Source: Bicyclus anynana
Taxonomy: Eukaryota; Arthropoda; Insecta; Lepidoptera; Nymphalidae
Reading direction: 5' to 3'
Length of the DNA: 64,000 nucleotides
Assembly (NCBI RefSeq): GCF_947172395.1
Contig: NC_069083.1
Span: 9,208,501-9,272,500 of the forward strand
A model generated the notes under the pieces. It did not search any database. It was not told the origin of the DNA and saw only the letters and a program-made list of their open reading frames with translations. Made by a program: the position numbers and the translations under genes. How positions within the stretch are numbered: position 1 is the first letter of the stretch; each line of letters starts with the position of its first letter. Positions 39,901 through 45,033 of the stretch are shown piece after piece.

Positions 39901-42900
39901 CATGGGCTACCTCAACGATGAACAGAAGACGAAAGATGCACTCGACGACGAGGGATGGCTTCTCTCTGGTGACGTGGGCAGGCTGGACAGCAACAACTTG
40001 CTCTACATTACCGGCAGAATAAAGGTAACAAATAATGGGAAACCAGTAAAAATTACTATTATAAGTGAGATAAAACTTAAGCATGCCAAATTAAACTCTA
40101 CGTTATTAAGTTGTGTAAGGGCAAACTTTTCGTCAAATAAAACGGGTCAATCAATTGTCAAACATTCTTCACTGAGCAATGTTTGACAAACATTTCAAAT
40201 CAGCAGACAGTCAAATTGAAATTGTTTGACGATCACGTTTAAATTGACGAAAAGTGTAATTGTTTACTGGGCCCCTTTTAGATCACAGTAGGTATGTGTA
40301 ACATACTTAGTTCCGTATCATTAGTAGGTACTAAAGTAACTATAACTATAAATTATAAAGTAATAAGTAACTTGCATCGGTCCAGACTTAGTCTAGTCTG
40401 AGAGCATCGCTTGCATTAAGTGATTTCAATAATTTAATTATGGAGCCTAATATAAGTAGGTACGGTACATTCAGGAAAAACTTTTTTTTTTATTCTTTAC
40501 AAGTTAGTCCTTGACTACAATATAAGTCTAAGATGGAAGCGGGATAACTTGTTAGGAGGGGGGTGAAAATCCACACACCTTTCGATTTCTACACGACATC
40601 ATACCGGAACGCTAAATCACTTGGCGCTATGTCTTTGCCGGTAGGGTGTTAACGAGCCACGACCGAAGCGTCCCACCAGCCAGACCTGGACCAATTAAGA
40701 AAATCTCAATCGGGCCAGCCGGGAATCGAACCCAGGACCTCCGTTTTGTAAATTCACCGCGCATACCACTGCGCCACGGAGGCCGTCAAAAAATATAAAA
40801 TAAGTCAATAACATGGCAATCAGCAGTCATATTCTTTAAGGTTACACATTACACAATATATTATCACAGAAAAAAAGCTTAATGATCACATAATTTATAT
40901 TGAACGTAGGTATAATATAAATTATGTGATATATATAAGTGTATGAATAATCCCCGATAAACACAAATATTTACCGTTTCGCCGTCCACTTCATGTGGTT
41001 TATTGCAAATTAATCATTATTCCGTATCTAAATAGATGGGATCATAGGATCTCGGGTAACATGTTTATCAACATAGCTGGATTTATTTTTGACATCGTCC
41101 ATTTGAGGGCAGTGACCCTGCTTTCTGCATTCCGGCCATAGGTTCGATTCCCATAACTGGAAAATATTTGTGTGATGGGTGTTTTCTACTATCTCTATCT
41201 ATTAGCTTCCTTTATCCTTCAGTGCAAGTCCTATTAAAATCGGTTCTGCGGTTCCAAACATTAGCCCAGATAGACATAATTAAAAAAAAAGCTTGACTGT
41301 GTTTTGGTGTTGTGTAATTATAATTATCAATAAGCACTCGAGAAAACACACTTATTTTGAAATCACAGACAAGACGCTTAAATTTTATTTAGATATACGT
41401 ACCTACTAGCGGACGCCTGTAACTTCGTCCTTAATCCGGCTCTATCGCAAAATACGTTTTAGCGGACGTCCACTAACTATAAACTACCTCCCTGCCAAAT
41501 TTCATTTTTCTACGTCAAGCAATATATATATTGATGATATTTCTTCTTTCCAGGAGCTCCTGATAACAGCTGGAGGTGAAAACATAGCGCCCGTGCTGAT
41601 CGAGCAAACGGTGCAAGCGCAGCTTCTACACGTGGGATATGCTGTGCTCATAGGAGACAGGCGGAAATTCCTCTCCATTTTACTCACACTAAAGGTGTGT
41701 ATCTACCTATAATTAAAGCATACATTACAATAAATAAAGCGAATGATAGTCTAAAGCAGCGTTTCCCATCAGGTGGGTCGTGACCCGGGAGGTGGTCGAC
41801 AGTAGAATAGTTTGGGAAACGCTGGTCTCAAGTTCTATAGGTATAGACTTGAGCATTGGACATGCAGCGCTTATTTTCAGCTGATACCTTAAGCCATATG
41901 TCACTACGGAAATGCGTACATAAAATCTTTTTATATAATATATTTCCAGCCATGATAGTCCAGTGGATATGACGACAGCAGTGAGCAGAATATGGGTTGA
42001 TAATGATGATAATATATTTGGTTTTTTCCACTTCAGGCAAAAGTGGACCTAAACACTGGCGACGCGTTGGACGAACTGGAACCGGAGACATGCAAATGGG
42101 TGGCGAGCCTAGGAAGCAAGGCTACCAAGATCAGTGAGATTGTCAATACCAAAGATCCAGTTGTACGTATTAATTTTGCTTAATTTTTCACGTTTTAACG
42201 CCTGAACCAACTTGATGAATTTTCTACAAAGTCTATCAAATCATTTTCATGGTAAAAATAAAAGTTGAAAGTCGTAGTCAAAAAGGGATATTAGTATCAC
42301 TTATCATTTCTTAAGAATTACTCCTAACTTTAAATGATAACTCTTTTGAACAATTGTCGTGTCCGCTGTTAAAAAAGGAAGATCATCCCTTAGTTATTTA
42401 ATTGGGGATTTCAGTTAATTAAACCTTAAATTAATATTATGTAAAAAAAATTAAATAAATTTATGTATCTTCAGGTATACAAAGCAATAGAAGAAGGCAT
42501 TGCTCGTGCGAACAAACAAGCAATTTCTAACGCGCAAAAGATACAGAAGTTTGCTATACTACCCTCGGACTTCTCTATGAATACTGGAGAGTTAGGTGAG
42601 TTATTATGAGATTTTAGTGATTTTTAGTGTCTTAGTTAGTGAGTCTAATTGTTTTATTTATACCTGCACATAATAAAAAAAAACATAATTTAGAAGGAAT
42701 TGTCAAAATTAGTTTTTATAACAATTTATTGACGTTCGCAATGGAGTGGCCCAATTTAAATTGTAACTTCTCCCGTTTTCCCAACATTTCCCTTCACTGC
42801 TCTGATCCTATTGATCGTAGCGTGATGAAAAGTATACTATAACCTGCCCAGGAGTATGAAGAACAATTGTACTTAGTTTCGTTAAAATCCGTCGAGTAGT

Positions 42901-43153
42901 TTTTGTTTCTATAACGAACATACTGATTGCATTTTTGGCATCAGTATCGATCACTAATCACCCCTGATAGTTATTTTGGAAATATATTTCATGTACGGAA
43001 TTTACCACTCTACAGATTTATTGTAACTATAGATGACTCTATTCGAGTGAATGAACTTGTTATTTTGATCTTACAGGTCCAACATTGAAAATCAAGAGAA
43101 ACGTAGTCTACGAGAAATACAAAGACATAATAGAGGGTTTCTACAAAGAGTGA
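8892..43153 (+). CDS. bgm: Very-long-chain acyl-CoA synthetase, ACSBG/bubblegum type (16 coding exons, 718 aa)
   Basis: Activates long and very-long-chain fatty acids with ATP and CoA to acyl-CoA and AMP, feeding lipid synthesis and peroxisomal or mitochondrial oxidation. Sixteen exons join with exact phase agreement to 2157 nt, 718 aa plus stop; ACSBG proteins are about 650-720 aa. Seen: N-terminal YHSVCILGFNS block (about residue 130), P-loop signature YTSGTVGPPKAVMLSHDN at 256-273, LSHVAAQ near 301-307, VPRVWEKMYEKI near 347-358, the adenylation motif AFGMSEAAGAH at 469-479, GWLLSGDVG at 541-549 with the ribose-binding Asp547, and GRIKELLITAGGENIAP starting at 561 with Arg562. The sequence ends in a short basic tail. 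The FGMSEAAGAH form and VPRVWEK segment separate ACSBG from other ligases. No membrane segment stands out. Driven by an Inr/DPE promoter at 8792; exon 1 encodes only 11 residues. Confidence 0.96.
9960..10295 (-). repeat. Composite of SINE-like and LINE-tail fragments
   Basis: Left part shares TCGGAAAGACTGTAAATAGG-AGTGGTTACGA and GATCGAACCCAGGACC with a third SINE-like family at 13622-13776. Right part (10150-10290) has ATCAGCCGATGG, AGGGACTTCCAAATATCACG and CGAATCCCTGCGACTCGC, the 3' region of a LINE on the minus strand, flanked by ATC repeats. Confidence 0.6.
10474..10757 (+). repeat. SINE-A copy
   Basis: Head GGATAGCCCAGTCGATATGA joined after a small deletion to B box GGTTCGAATCCGG, normal body, tail GCTAATGATGATGATGG. 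Confidence 0.86.
12259..12581 (-). repeat. SINE-B copy, full length
   Basis: Minus strand: head GGCCTCCGTGGCGCAGTGGT (A box) with B box GGTTCGATCCC, body GACGTACCGCCAAGCGATTT, tail of A residues. About 320 bp. The head is tRNA-like but is not a functional tRNA gene. Confidence 0.9.
12917..13080. mobile_element. MITE with near-perfect terminal inverted repeats
   Basis: Both ends read TATACAGAGTGTCCCGTAAA (inverted), and the inner part continues the symmetry (ATACTTTAAAG / CTTTAAAGTAT; AAGGCCTACTAAA / TTTAGTAGGCCTT... with small changes). 164 bp, ending in TA, which suggests a TA target duplication. Confidence 0.85.
13083..13230 (+). mobile_element. Helitron-like 3' end
   Basis: Body GCGAAAGGTCGAAAACC..., GATAGGGCCGGATTAAGGAG and end CGCGGGCGTCCGCTAG followed by T. 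The CTAG end with adjoining T is the Helitron 3' hallmark. The same 3' body recurs at 41405-41525 (minus), 49115-49274 and 61590-61746. Confidence 0.72.
13622..13776 (-). repeat. Third SINE-like family, copy
   Basis: Minus-strand B-box-like GGTTCAATTCTC, then GTTGGTCTATTGTCGTAACC and CCCGACTAGTTGGAGGGG, ending ATATGGCAAATATTC. Fragments of the same family occur at 7050-7130 and 9960-10110. Confidence 0.55.
14435..15144 (-). mobile_element. Helitron-like non-autonomous element (710 bp)
   Basis: Minus strand 5' end TCCTACTAATATTATAAACG with A before it, and 3' end CGGGCGTCCACTAG followed by T, so it sits between A and T as Helitrons do. A hairpin-forming GCGGACGAAGTCGCGGGCGT stands just before CTAG. 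No rolling-circle helicase coding sequence inside. Confidence 0.8.
15849..16033 (-). repeat. SINE-A 3' fragment with expanded (ATC)n tail
   Basis: The normal TGATGATG tail has grown into about 80 bp of ATC triplets (15850-15927). The body stops at the TCTCTGCGTGAGTGAAG segment; the head is absent. Confidence 0.85.
16228..16345. repeat. Small MITE-like repeat (copy 1)
   Basis: Contains CACACGATCAAGTTTGC and GCAGCGCGCTTAGGGATGTG; 26 bp of this is found inverted at 20709-20734. Related ends at 19004-19147. Confidence 0.6.
19004..19147. mobile_element. MITE with terminal inverted repeats
   Basis: Ends GCCACTCACGATCAAGT and AACTTGATCGTGAGTTG are inverted copies, with inner CAGGACACTTG / CTCCTGTAGAC symmetry. 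Same family as 16228-16345 and 20695-20775. Confidence 0.75.
19969..19997. repeat. Perfect short palindrome
   Basis: ATAAAGGGTCTAG, 3-nt centre, CTAGACCCTTTAT. One of several perfect short hairpins in this locus. Confidence 0.85.
20695..20775 (-). repeat. Small MITE-like repeat (copy 2, inverted)
   Basis: ACTGCCCACATCCCTAAGCG and GATCGTGTGTGGC mirror the copy at 16228-16345. Confidence 0.6.
20805..21115 (-). repeat. SINE-A copy, full length
   Basis: Minus strand: head GCCGTGATAGCCTAGTGGAT, TCCGATTCCGGAGGGTGTG, B box GTTCGAATCCGG, body, tail GAGTTGATGACGACG. The best preserved minus-strand copy. Confidence 0.92.
21575..21668 (+). CDS. bgm: bubblegum exon 2
   Basis: Acceptor TTATTTCAG, then NVSTVIVENGEQINVTDMQV through ...QQKFLN, donor GTAAGT in phase 1. 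Shared coding bias and phase fit; upstream of the catalytic domain. Confidence 0.85.
21669..23880. other. bubblegum intron 2
   Basis: AT-rich intron; no gene, no clear mobile element recognised apart from short simple repeats. Confidence 0.6.
23881..24085 (+). CDS. bgm: bubblegum exon 3
   Basis: Acceptor TTGTTCTTAG, then GPDQFVPADSYTCCTPGG, VPGLLSRTAARYPDDIAFAT and the start of the KTTYKQY segment; donor GTAAGT, phase 2. Confidence 0.95.
24170..24212. repeat. Perfect 21-bp-arm hairpin
   Basis: CCTCAGAATACAGAAAAACA plus C, one central T, then the exact complement. A second palindrome, TTTATGATAA-C-TTATCATAAA, follows at about 24219-24240. Confidence 0.92.
24988..25092 (+). mobile_element. 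LINE C-terminal coding fragment
   Basis: One frame reads TRWEDDIKKLAGPQWKQIAQ, then DREIWQSLEEAFT and a stop: the same C-terminal signature as at 2395-2650, here undamaged over about 35 residues. Followed by a short 3' tail with AATAAA near 25216. Confidence 0.8.
25425..25799. repeat. Interspersed repeat with GGGGCCC blocks (copy 2)
   Basis: Holds ATACGGGGCCCCCGGGCTAC, TATTGGGCCCCTCAGCTAAT and ends GGCACACTACGCCACTGC, matching the repeats at 4945-5233 and 27876-28233. Confidence 0.68.
25879..26013 (+). CDS. bgm: bubblegum exon 4
   Basis: Acceptor TTACTTTCAG, then QYQENVRTIAKGFLKLGLER and YHSVCILGFNSEQWYTSDLA; donor GTAAGT after ...AIHAG, phase 2. Confidence 0.96.
26014..27547. other. bubblegum intron 4
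   Basis: No gene. Two short hairpins: TTTTTGTCAAGG / CCTTGACAAAAA at 26345-26379 and a perfect 18-bp-arm one at 26741-26783. Otherwise AT-rich and featureless. Confidence 0.6.
26741..26783. repeat. Perfect 18-bp-arm hairpin
   Basis: ATTAAATACACTTTTGCA, 7-nt loop, exact complement. Lies in bubblegum intron 4. Confidence 0.92.
27548..27749 (+). CDS. bgm: bubblegum exon 5
   Basis: Acceptor CTATTTTAG, then GYAAGIYTTNSAEACFFCLE, QDKKQLDKIL and QWEGVVNTSIPGVYS; donor GTAAGG, phase 0. Confidence 0.96.
27876..28233. repeat. Interspersed repeat with GGCGTAGC ends (copy 3)
   Basis: Begins GGGGCGTAGCTAACCTATCA and ends CAAGGCACGCTACGCCACTA, with ATGGGGCCCGCGGACTAC inside. Contains a short internal duplication of CCAACTAATTTTGATACAG near 28155-28205. 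Confidence 0.72.
28412..28513 (+). CDS. bgm: bubblegum exon 6
   Basis: Acceptor TTTCTTGCAG, then WDQIMAMGAKEPDTQLNN and NECCTLVYT, the start of the P-loop signature; donor GTCAGT, phase 0. Confidence 0.95.
29216..29255. repeat. Perfect 18-bp-arm hairpin
   Basis: GACGAAAGAAATGGGACT, loop TCAC, exact complement. A smaller hairpin CATGTTAAGC / GCTTAACATG lies just upstream at 29099-29124. Confidence 0.92.
29430..29531 (+). repeat. Interspersed repeat 3' tail (AGCGTGGTGGGT type)
   Basis: CCCACCAACACGCATTATAG, AGCGTGGTGGGTCCAAGCTC and a TGATAATGATAATGATG end; a common tail of lepidopteran retroelements. Confidence 0.6.
29634..29960 (-). repeat. SINE-B copy, full length
   Basis: Minus strand head GCCTCCGTGGCGCAGTGATA, diverged B box, GACGTACCGCCAAGCGATTT, T-run at the left end representing the A tail. 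Confidence 0.9.
31035..31520 (+). mobile_element. LINE 3' fragment interrupted by SINE-B
   Basis: LINE segments 31035-31080 (AAGTCACTGACATAGGTCAA, CGAGTCGCGAAG) and about 31360-31520 (TGGACGTTGCCCAAGGTGCT, GGTCGACTCCCCACT, GATGCTGGCAGCTTGAGA) flank the SINE-B at 31083-31358. The same LINE is interrupted by SINE-B at 49860-50425, at a different point. Confidence 0.7.
31083..31358 (+). repeat. SINE-B copy
   Basis: Head diverged (GTGTGCGCGTTGCATTTACA), B box GCTGCGATCCCCGG, then TGGTCCAGGTCTGGCTGG and CATCAGGTGAAATTGTAG. The GACGTACCGCC block is missing or changed. Confidence 0.8.
31613..31762 (+). CDS. bgm: bubblegum exon 7 (P-loop)
   Basis: Acceptor ATCCTTTCAG, then SGTVGPPKAVMLSHDNLTWD and VDVLISYLPLSHVAAQ; donor GTACGT, phase 0. 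Exons 6 and 7 split the ATP/AMP-binding signature between YT and SG. Confidence 0.97.
31884..32155 (+). repeat. SINE-A copy, 3' end truncated
   Basis: GTGATAGCCCAGTGGATATA head, full body, stops at ACTCGAGCTCACCAG without the TGATGATG tail. Confidence 0.86.
32221..32760. repeat. Decayed Helitron-like or related repeat pieces
   Basis: 32245-32300 has CCCATATTCTAACGGGAACG and a GATGAAATGACGGAGCGTCG end; 32640-32760 has ACGGGGATAAAATATAGC, ATCGGTCCAGTAGTTTCGCA and TTTTTATAATATTAATTTAG. These are the shared blocks of the elements at 43732 and 54602. Confidence 0.5.
32801..33094 (-). repeat. SINE-A copy
   Basis: Minus strand, head GCCGTGATAGCCCAGTGGAT, B box largely lost, body and tail intact. 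Confidence 0.87.
33220..33329 (+). CDS. bgm: bubblegum exon 8
   Basis: Acceptor CTAATTTTCAG, then VVDIYTTLTNAVAVYFAQPD and LIDTLKEVRPTR; donor GTAAGT, phase 2. Confidence 0.96.
33330..36290. other. bubblegum intron 8
   Basis: No host gene. Holds a decayed LINE endonuclease region (34140-34850). The flanks 33340-34130 and 34860-36280 are AT-rich, with (ATT)n-like stretches near 33900-34010, and nothing else recognised. Confidence 0.7.
34140..34850 (+). mobile_element. Non-LTR retrotransposon endonuclease-domain remnant
   Basis: From 34533 one frame reads through an APE-type endonuclease segment: IIMGDFNTCL (the Gly-Asp-Phe-Asn motif), LPLSATHYFP, then LLDIILVSSSDHV and FSYQDLLYLSYKIRPPKEKS (His of the usual S-Y-H-D replaced by Gln). 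Upstream, 34140-34530 gives matching pieces in shifted frames with stops. No reverse transcriptase follows, so the copy is truncated and dead. Family best described as Jockey/CR1-like. Confidence 0.8.
36291..36431 (+). CDS. bgm: bubblegum exon 9
   Basis: Acceptor TTTTTAAAAAG with a weak pyrimidine tract, then FLAVPRVWEKMYEKIMAVGK and RYIATWAKEKGTEHH; donor GTAAGA, phase 2. The conserved VPRVWEK and the frame decide the acceptor. Confidence 0.94.
36445..36655 (-). mobile_element. LINE 3' end fragment
   Basis: Starts 14 bp after the exon 9 donor: ATCATCATCAACAGCCGATG, TACACTGCTGGACATATGCC, ATCCAGCGGCTCCCTGCAAC and GTTGATCAACACTGCACTTT are the reverse strand of the LINE tail seen at 49860-50425. 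Confidence 0.7.
37078..37240. repeat. Helitron-like repeat fragment
   Basis: GACATCCCGCGGTTTCTTAC, CGTTCCCGTGGAAGTACGGG and GATAATCGGTCGAGTA are the shared blocks of the family at 54602-54842. Confidence 0.55.
37282..37347 (+). CDS. bgm: bubblegum exon 10
   Basis: Acceptor GTTTTATCAG, then ALSAGMTGLPVDFTLLEMIK and YW; donor GTATGT, phase 2. At 66 nt, the shortest exon after exon 1. Confidence 0.92.
37348..38512. other. bubblegum intron 10
   Basis: No gene. Contains a fragment TAACGGACGTCTGCGACGTT-GTCCGCGTGG of Helitron-like type near 37497-37527 and the TIR element at 38228-38386. Confidence 0.6.
38228..38386. mobile_element. TIR element, copy 1
   Basis: About 159 bp with internal inverted symmetry (ACTGTAAACGCGAATTTCTA near one side, CAAATTTGCGTTTACG-type near the other) and a centre with GCCATCTAGTG. 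An inverted second copy is at 48471-48630. Confidence 0.75.
38513..38731 (+). CDS. bgm: bubblegum exon 11 (adenylation motif)
   Basis: Acceptor TGATAATAACAG, then GTSCGYKMAKSVVFNKVRVN, FVTAAAPLSPDIKKFFLSLD and AFGMSEAAGAHTLS; donor GTGAGT, phase 2. Confidence 0.97.
38776..39030 (+). repeat. SINE-A copy
   Basis: GCCGTGATAGCTCAGTGCAT head, B box with a small insertion, two internal deletions, tail GGGTTGATGACGA. Confidence 0.86.
39031..39789. other. Rest of bubblegum intron 11
   Basis: AT-rich intron sequence, no gene or element recognised. Confidence 0.55.
39790..40024 (+). CDS. bgm: bubblegum exon 12
   Basis: Acceptor TGTAATTTTAG, then LDCSGEVLDGTETKFGGS, PGEIQMRGRHVFMGYLNDEQ and GWLLSGDVGRLDSNNLLYIT ending GRIK; donor GTAACA, phase 0. 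Carries the ribose-binding Asp547 and Arg562. Confidence 0.97.
40124..40258. mobile_element. Foldback MITE
   Basis: Ends ACTTTTCGTCAA and TTGACGAAAAGT are exact inverted copies, with a second inner pair ATTGTCAAACATT / AATGTTTGACAAAC. 135 bp. Confidence 0.82.
40483..40786 (-). repeat. SINE-B copy
   Basis: Minus strand head GGCCTCCGTGGCGCAGTGGT, B box GGTTCGATTCCCGG, body, A tail. A short deletion removes part of the CATCAGGTGAGATT block. Confidence 0.9.
41095..41185 (+). repeat. tRNA-headed SINE fragment of another family
   Basis: Has TGACCCTGCTTTCTGCATTC, B box GGTTCGATTCCC and ACTGGAAAATATTTGTGTGA, a common lepidopteran repeat. Confidence 0.55.
41405..41525 (-). mobile_element. Helitron-like 3' end next to exon 13
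   Basis: Minus strand: GACGTAGAAAAATGAAATTT, CCGGATTAAGGACG, AGTTACAGGCGTCCGCTAGT. CTAG at 41406-41409 ends the element about 145 bp from the exon 13 acceptor; the other side reaches within about 30 bp. Confidence 0.65.
41554..41694 (+). CDS. bgm: bubblegum exon 13
   Basis: Acceptor TTCTTTCCAG, then ELLITAGGENIAPVLIEQTV and VLIGDRRKFLSILLTLK; donor GTGTGT, phase 0. Confidence 0.97.
41757..41824. mobile_element. Tiny hAT-type MITE (68 bp)
   Basis: Ends CAGCGTTTCCCA / TGGGAAACGCTG, flanked by 8-bp near-duplications GTCTAAAG and GTCTCAAG. This fits hAT insertion. Confidence 0.75.
41949..42011 (+). repeat. SINE-A deletion remnant
   Basis: Head GCCATGATAGTCCAGTGGAT joined directly to the 3' end GCAGAATATGGGTTGATAAT; about 230 bp of body is lost. 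It stops 25 bp before exon 14. Confidence 0.85.
42037..42162 (+). CDS. bgm: bubblegum exon 14
   Basis: Acceptor TTCCACTTCAG, then AKVDLNTGDALDELEPETCK and GSKATKISEIVNTKDPV; donor GTACGT, phase 0. Confidence 0.95.
42475..42595 (+). CDS. bgm: bubblegum exon 15
   Basis: Acceptor TGTATCTTCAG, then VYKAIEEGIARANKQAISNA and QKFAILPSDFSMNTGEL; donor GTGAGT, phase 1. Confidence 0.96.
43077..43153 (+). CDS. bgm: bubblegum exon 16 (stop)
   Basis: Acceptor GATCTTACAG, then GPTLKIKRNVVYEKYKDIIE and a short end FYKE before TGA at 43151-43153. Confidence 0.96.
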
Positions 43154-43203
43154 ATTTTAGGTAGTTTGTACTTAGTCATATGGGCGTGGGAGGGAACGAA
43201 TGT

Positions 43204-43209
43204 AATAAA
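43204..43209 (+). promoter_or_regulatory. Candidate poly(A) signal of bubblegum
   Basis: AATAAA 51 nt after the stop codon. An ATTAAA at about 43399 is an alternative that would give a longer 3' UTR. Confidence 0.5.
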
Positions 43210-43731
43210 ATTGCTCAAATTAGCAGATAGTTAGACTTGTATTACGAGTAAACATTACGAGTTATTGTGATAATACTGGTAGAGCTAAGCAGTATCCATT
43301 ATATAGAATGCAGATAAAATCTGTTTATTTTTGTGGTTACTTTTAATCGGGGGACACTGAAGTGAAACTTTGTTCTTGTTAAGAACCTTATTGCAAGACA
43401 TTAAAGTCTGTATTTGACTGGATTTTAGTCGGCGTTATTGCTTACGAGGTGTTTAAGACAAGTGGTATAACTGTTACCTTATAATAGATTACACATTTAC
43501 ACCTAATGTTTGTCTTCATTTATAAACGTTCTGCTAGCTTTGTTTTACAACGAATTCAGAATTACGCAGGTCGTAAGAAGGCGCCACGTGACATCAATAT
43601 TAGTTAAATTGAATAATATTTTATAACACATTTGCTTATAAAGTAACTCTTATTTCACTAATTTCAATATCGTAATGTATCTAATTTCGCACATGTGCCG
43701 TAATGTAACGTAAAATGCACATGTGCCGTAA

Positions 43732-45033
43732 TCTATACTAATATTATAAAGAGGTAAAGTTTGTAAGTTTGTAAGTTTGTCACATTTTTTAAATGGGGTA
43801 ATCTTCGGAACTACTGGTCCGATTTTAAAAATTCTTTCACCTGTAGAATGCTACATTATCGGGGAGTGCTATAGGCTATATTTTATATTGGTATCATATA
43901 TATTAGCCGAGTTATCACAGTTTTTGTCATACAGGTCGGACTGAAAATCCTCTTAAACAGACTTATTCGCATGCGCTGCCTTAACTATTGTGTAAAATTG
44001 AAATTAATGTATGGAGACCTTATGTATCTTTAAAAGTTCTACAAAAAAGTCCGCGACACCATATATCTATCTTCTATATATTAGCAGATATAGTACCTTT
44101 TGTGTTTTAAAAATTATTAATTTTATATACTTAGGTTTACGTCATTATTTATACAACTAATCTTTAATCCTTATTAAAATAAATTATTTAATAATCACAA
44201 GGATATTATGGAGATAAGGTTTGCCCTTTACAGTATGTTAATTACTTAAATAGTTTCGGAGATAATACAAAATTTCTAAAAGACGCAGAAATTCCGCTAT
44301 ATGACGCCCGGCGCTTTCATTTACGTAGTTCCCGTTCCCGTGTGAATATTGGGATCAAACATAGCCTATGACACTCGCAAATAACGTAGCTTTCTATTGG
44401 TAAAACAATTTTCCAAATCGGTCCAGTAGATCCAGAGATTACCTCTTACAACCACACGAACTTTACCTCTTTATATTATTAGTATAGAAGTCTCTATTCC
44501 TCTTGGTCATACCACCACTCTCGAAGGACTGGACCGATTTTGCTAAGGGTAGGAGTAAGATAGAGAAGTTACAGGGTAGGGTAGGGTACGGGTAGGGAAG
44601 CGTAGGGGTAGTGTAGGGGTAGGGTAGGTTTAGGGCCGGGTTTAGGGTAGTGGTAGGGTAGGAGTAGAGGTAGGGTAGTGGTAGGGTAGAGGTACGGGAA
44701 GGATAGGGAAGTAGTAGGGTAGGAGTAGGGTAGATGTAGGATAGGCGTGAGATAGGGGTACGGGTGGGATAGGGGTAGGAAAGGGATAGGGTACGGGGAG
44801 GGTAGGAGTAGGATGGGGGTAGGGTGTAGGTAAGGTAGGGGTAGGGTAGGGTTAGGTTTGGGGTAGGGTGGGGGTAGGGTAGGGTAGGGTAGGGGTAGGG
44901 TAGATGTAGGGGTTGGGTTGGGTAGGGTTGGGGTAGTGGTAGGGTAGGGGTAAGGGTAGGGGTAGGGTAGGGTAGGGGCAGTAGTAAAGTTGACATCGAA
45001 ATTTACGCGGACGAAGTCGCGGGCGTCCGCTAG
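43732..45033 (+). mobile_element. Helitron-like element enclosing a G-rich minisatellite
   Basis: 5' end TCTATACTAATATTATAAAG with A before it; 3' end GCGGACGAAGTCGCGGGCGT hairpin then CCGCTAG with T after it. At 44461-44488 the 5' end is repeated inverted with one mismatch in 28, and the blocks next to it (for instance TCGGTCCAGTAG) mirror those near the 5' end, so 43732-44488 is itself a fold-back. The G-rich array at about 44572-44985 lies between that point and the CTAG end. No helicase coding sequence. Confidence 0.7.
44572..44985 (+). repeat. G-rich (GGGTA)n minisatellite
   Basis: Irregular array of TAGGG, TAGGGG and GGGTA units on the plus strand; runs of three or more G recur about every 5-6 bases for 400 bp. 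The minus strand therefore reads as a proline/leucine/tyrosine-rich open frame of 177 codons, which is an artefact of the repeat. The unit resembles telomeric repeats but insects use TTAGG. Confidence 0.9.

Noticed and set aside
39710..40084. 124-codon minus-strand frame
   Set aside because: Antisense of bubblegum exon 12.
44463..44996. 177-codon proline-rich open frame on the minus strand
   Set aside because: It is the translation of the G-rich minisatellite; repeat units without stops give open frames in several phases and there is no start context, splice site or homology.
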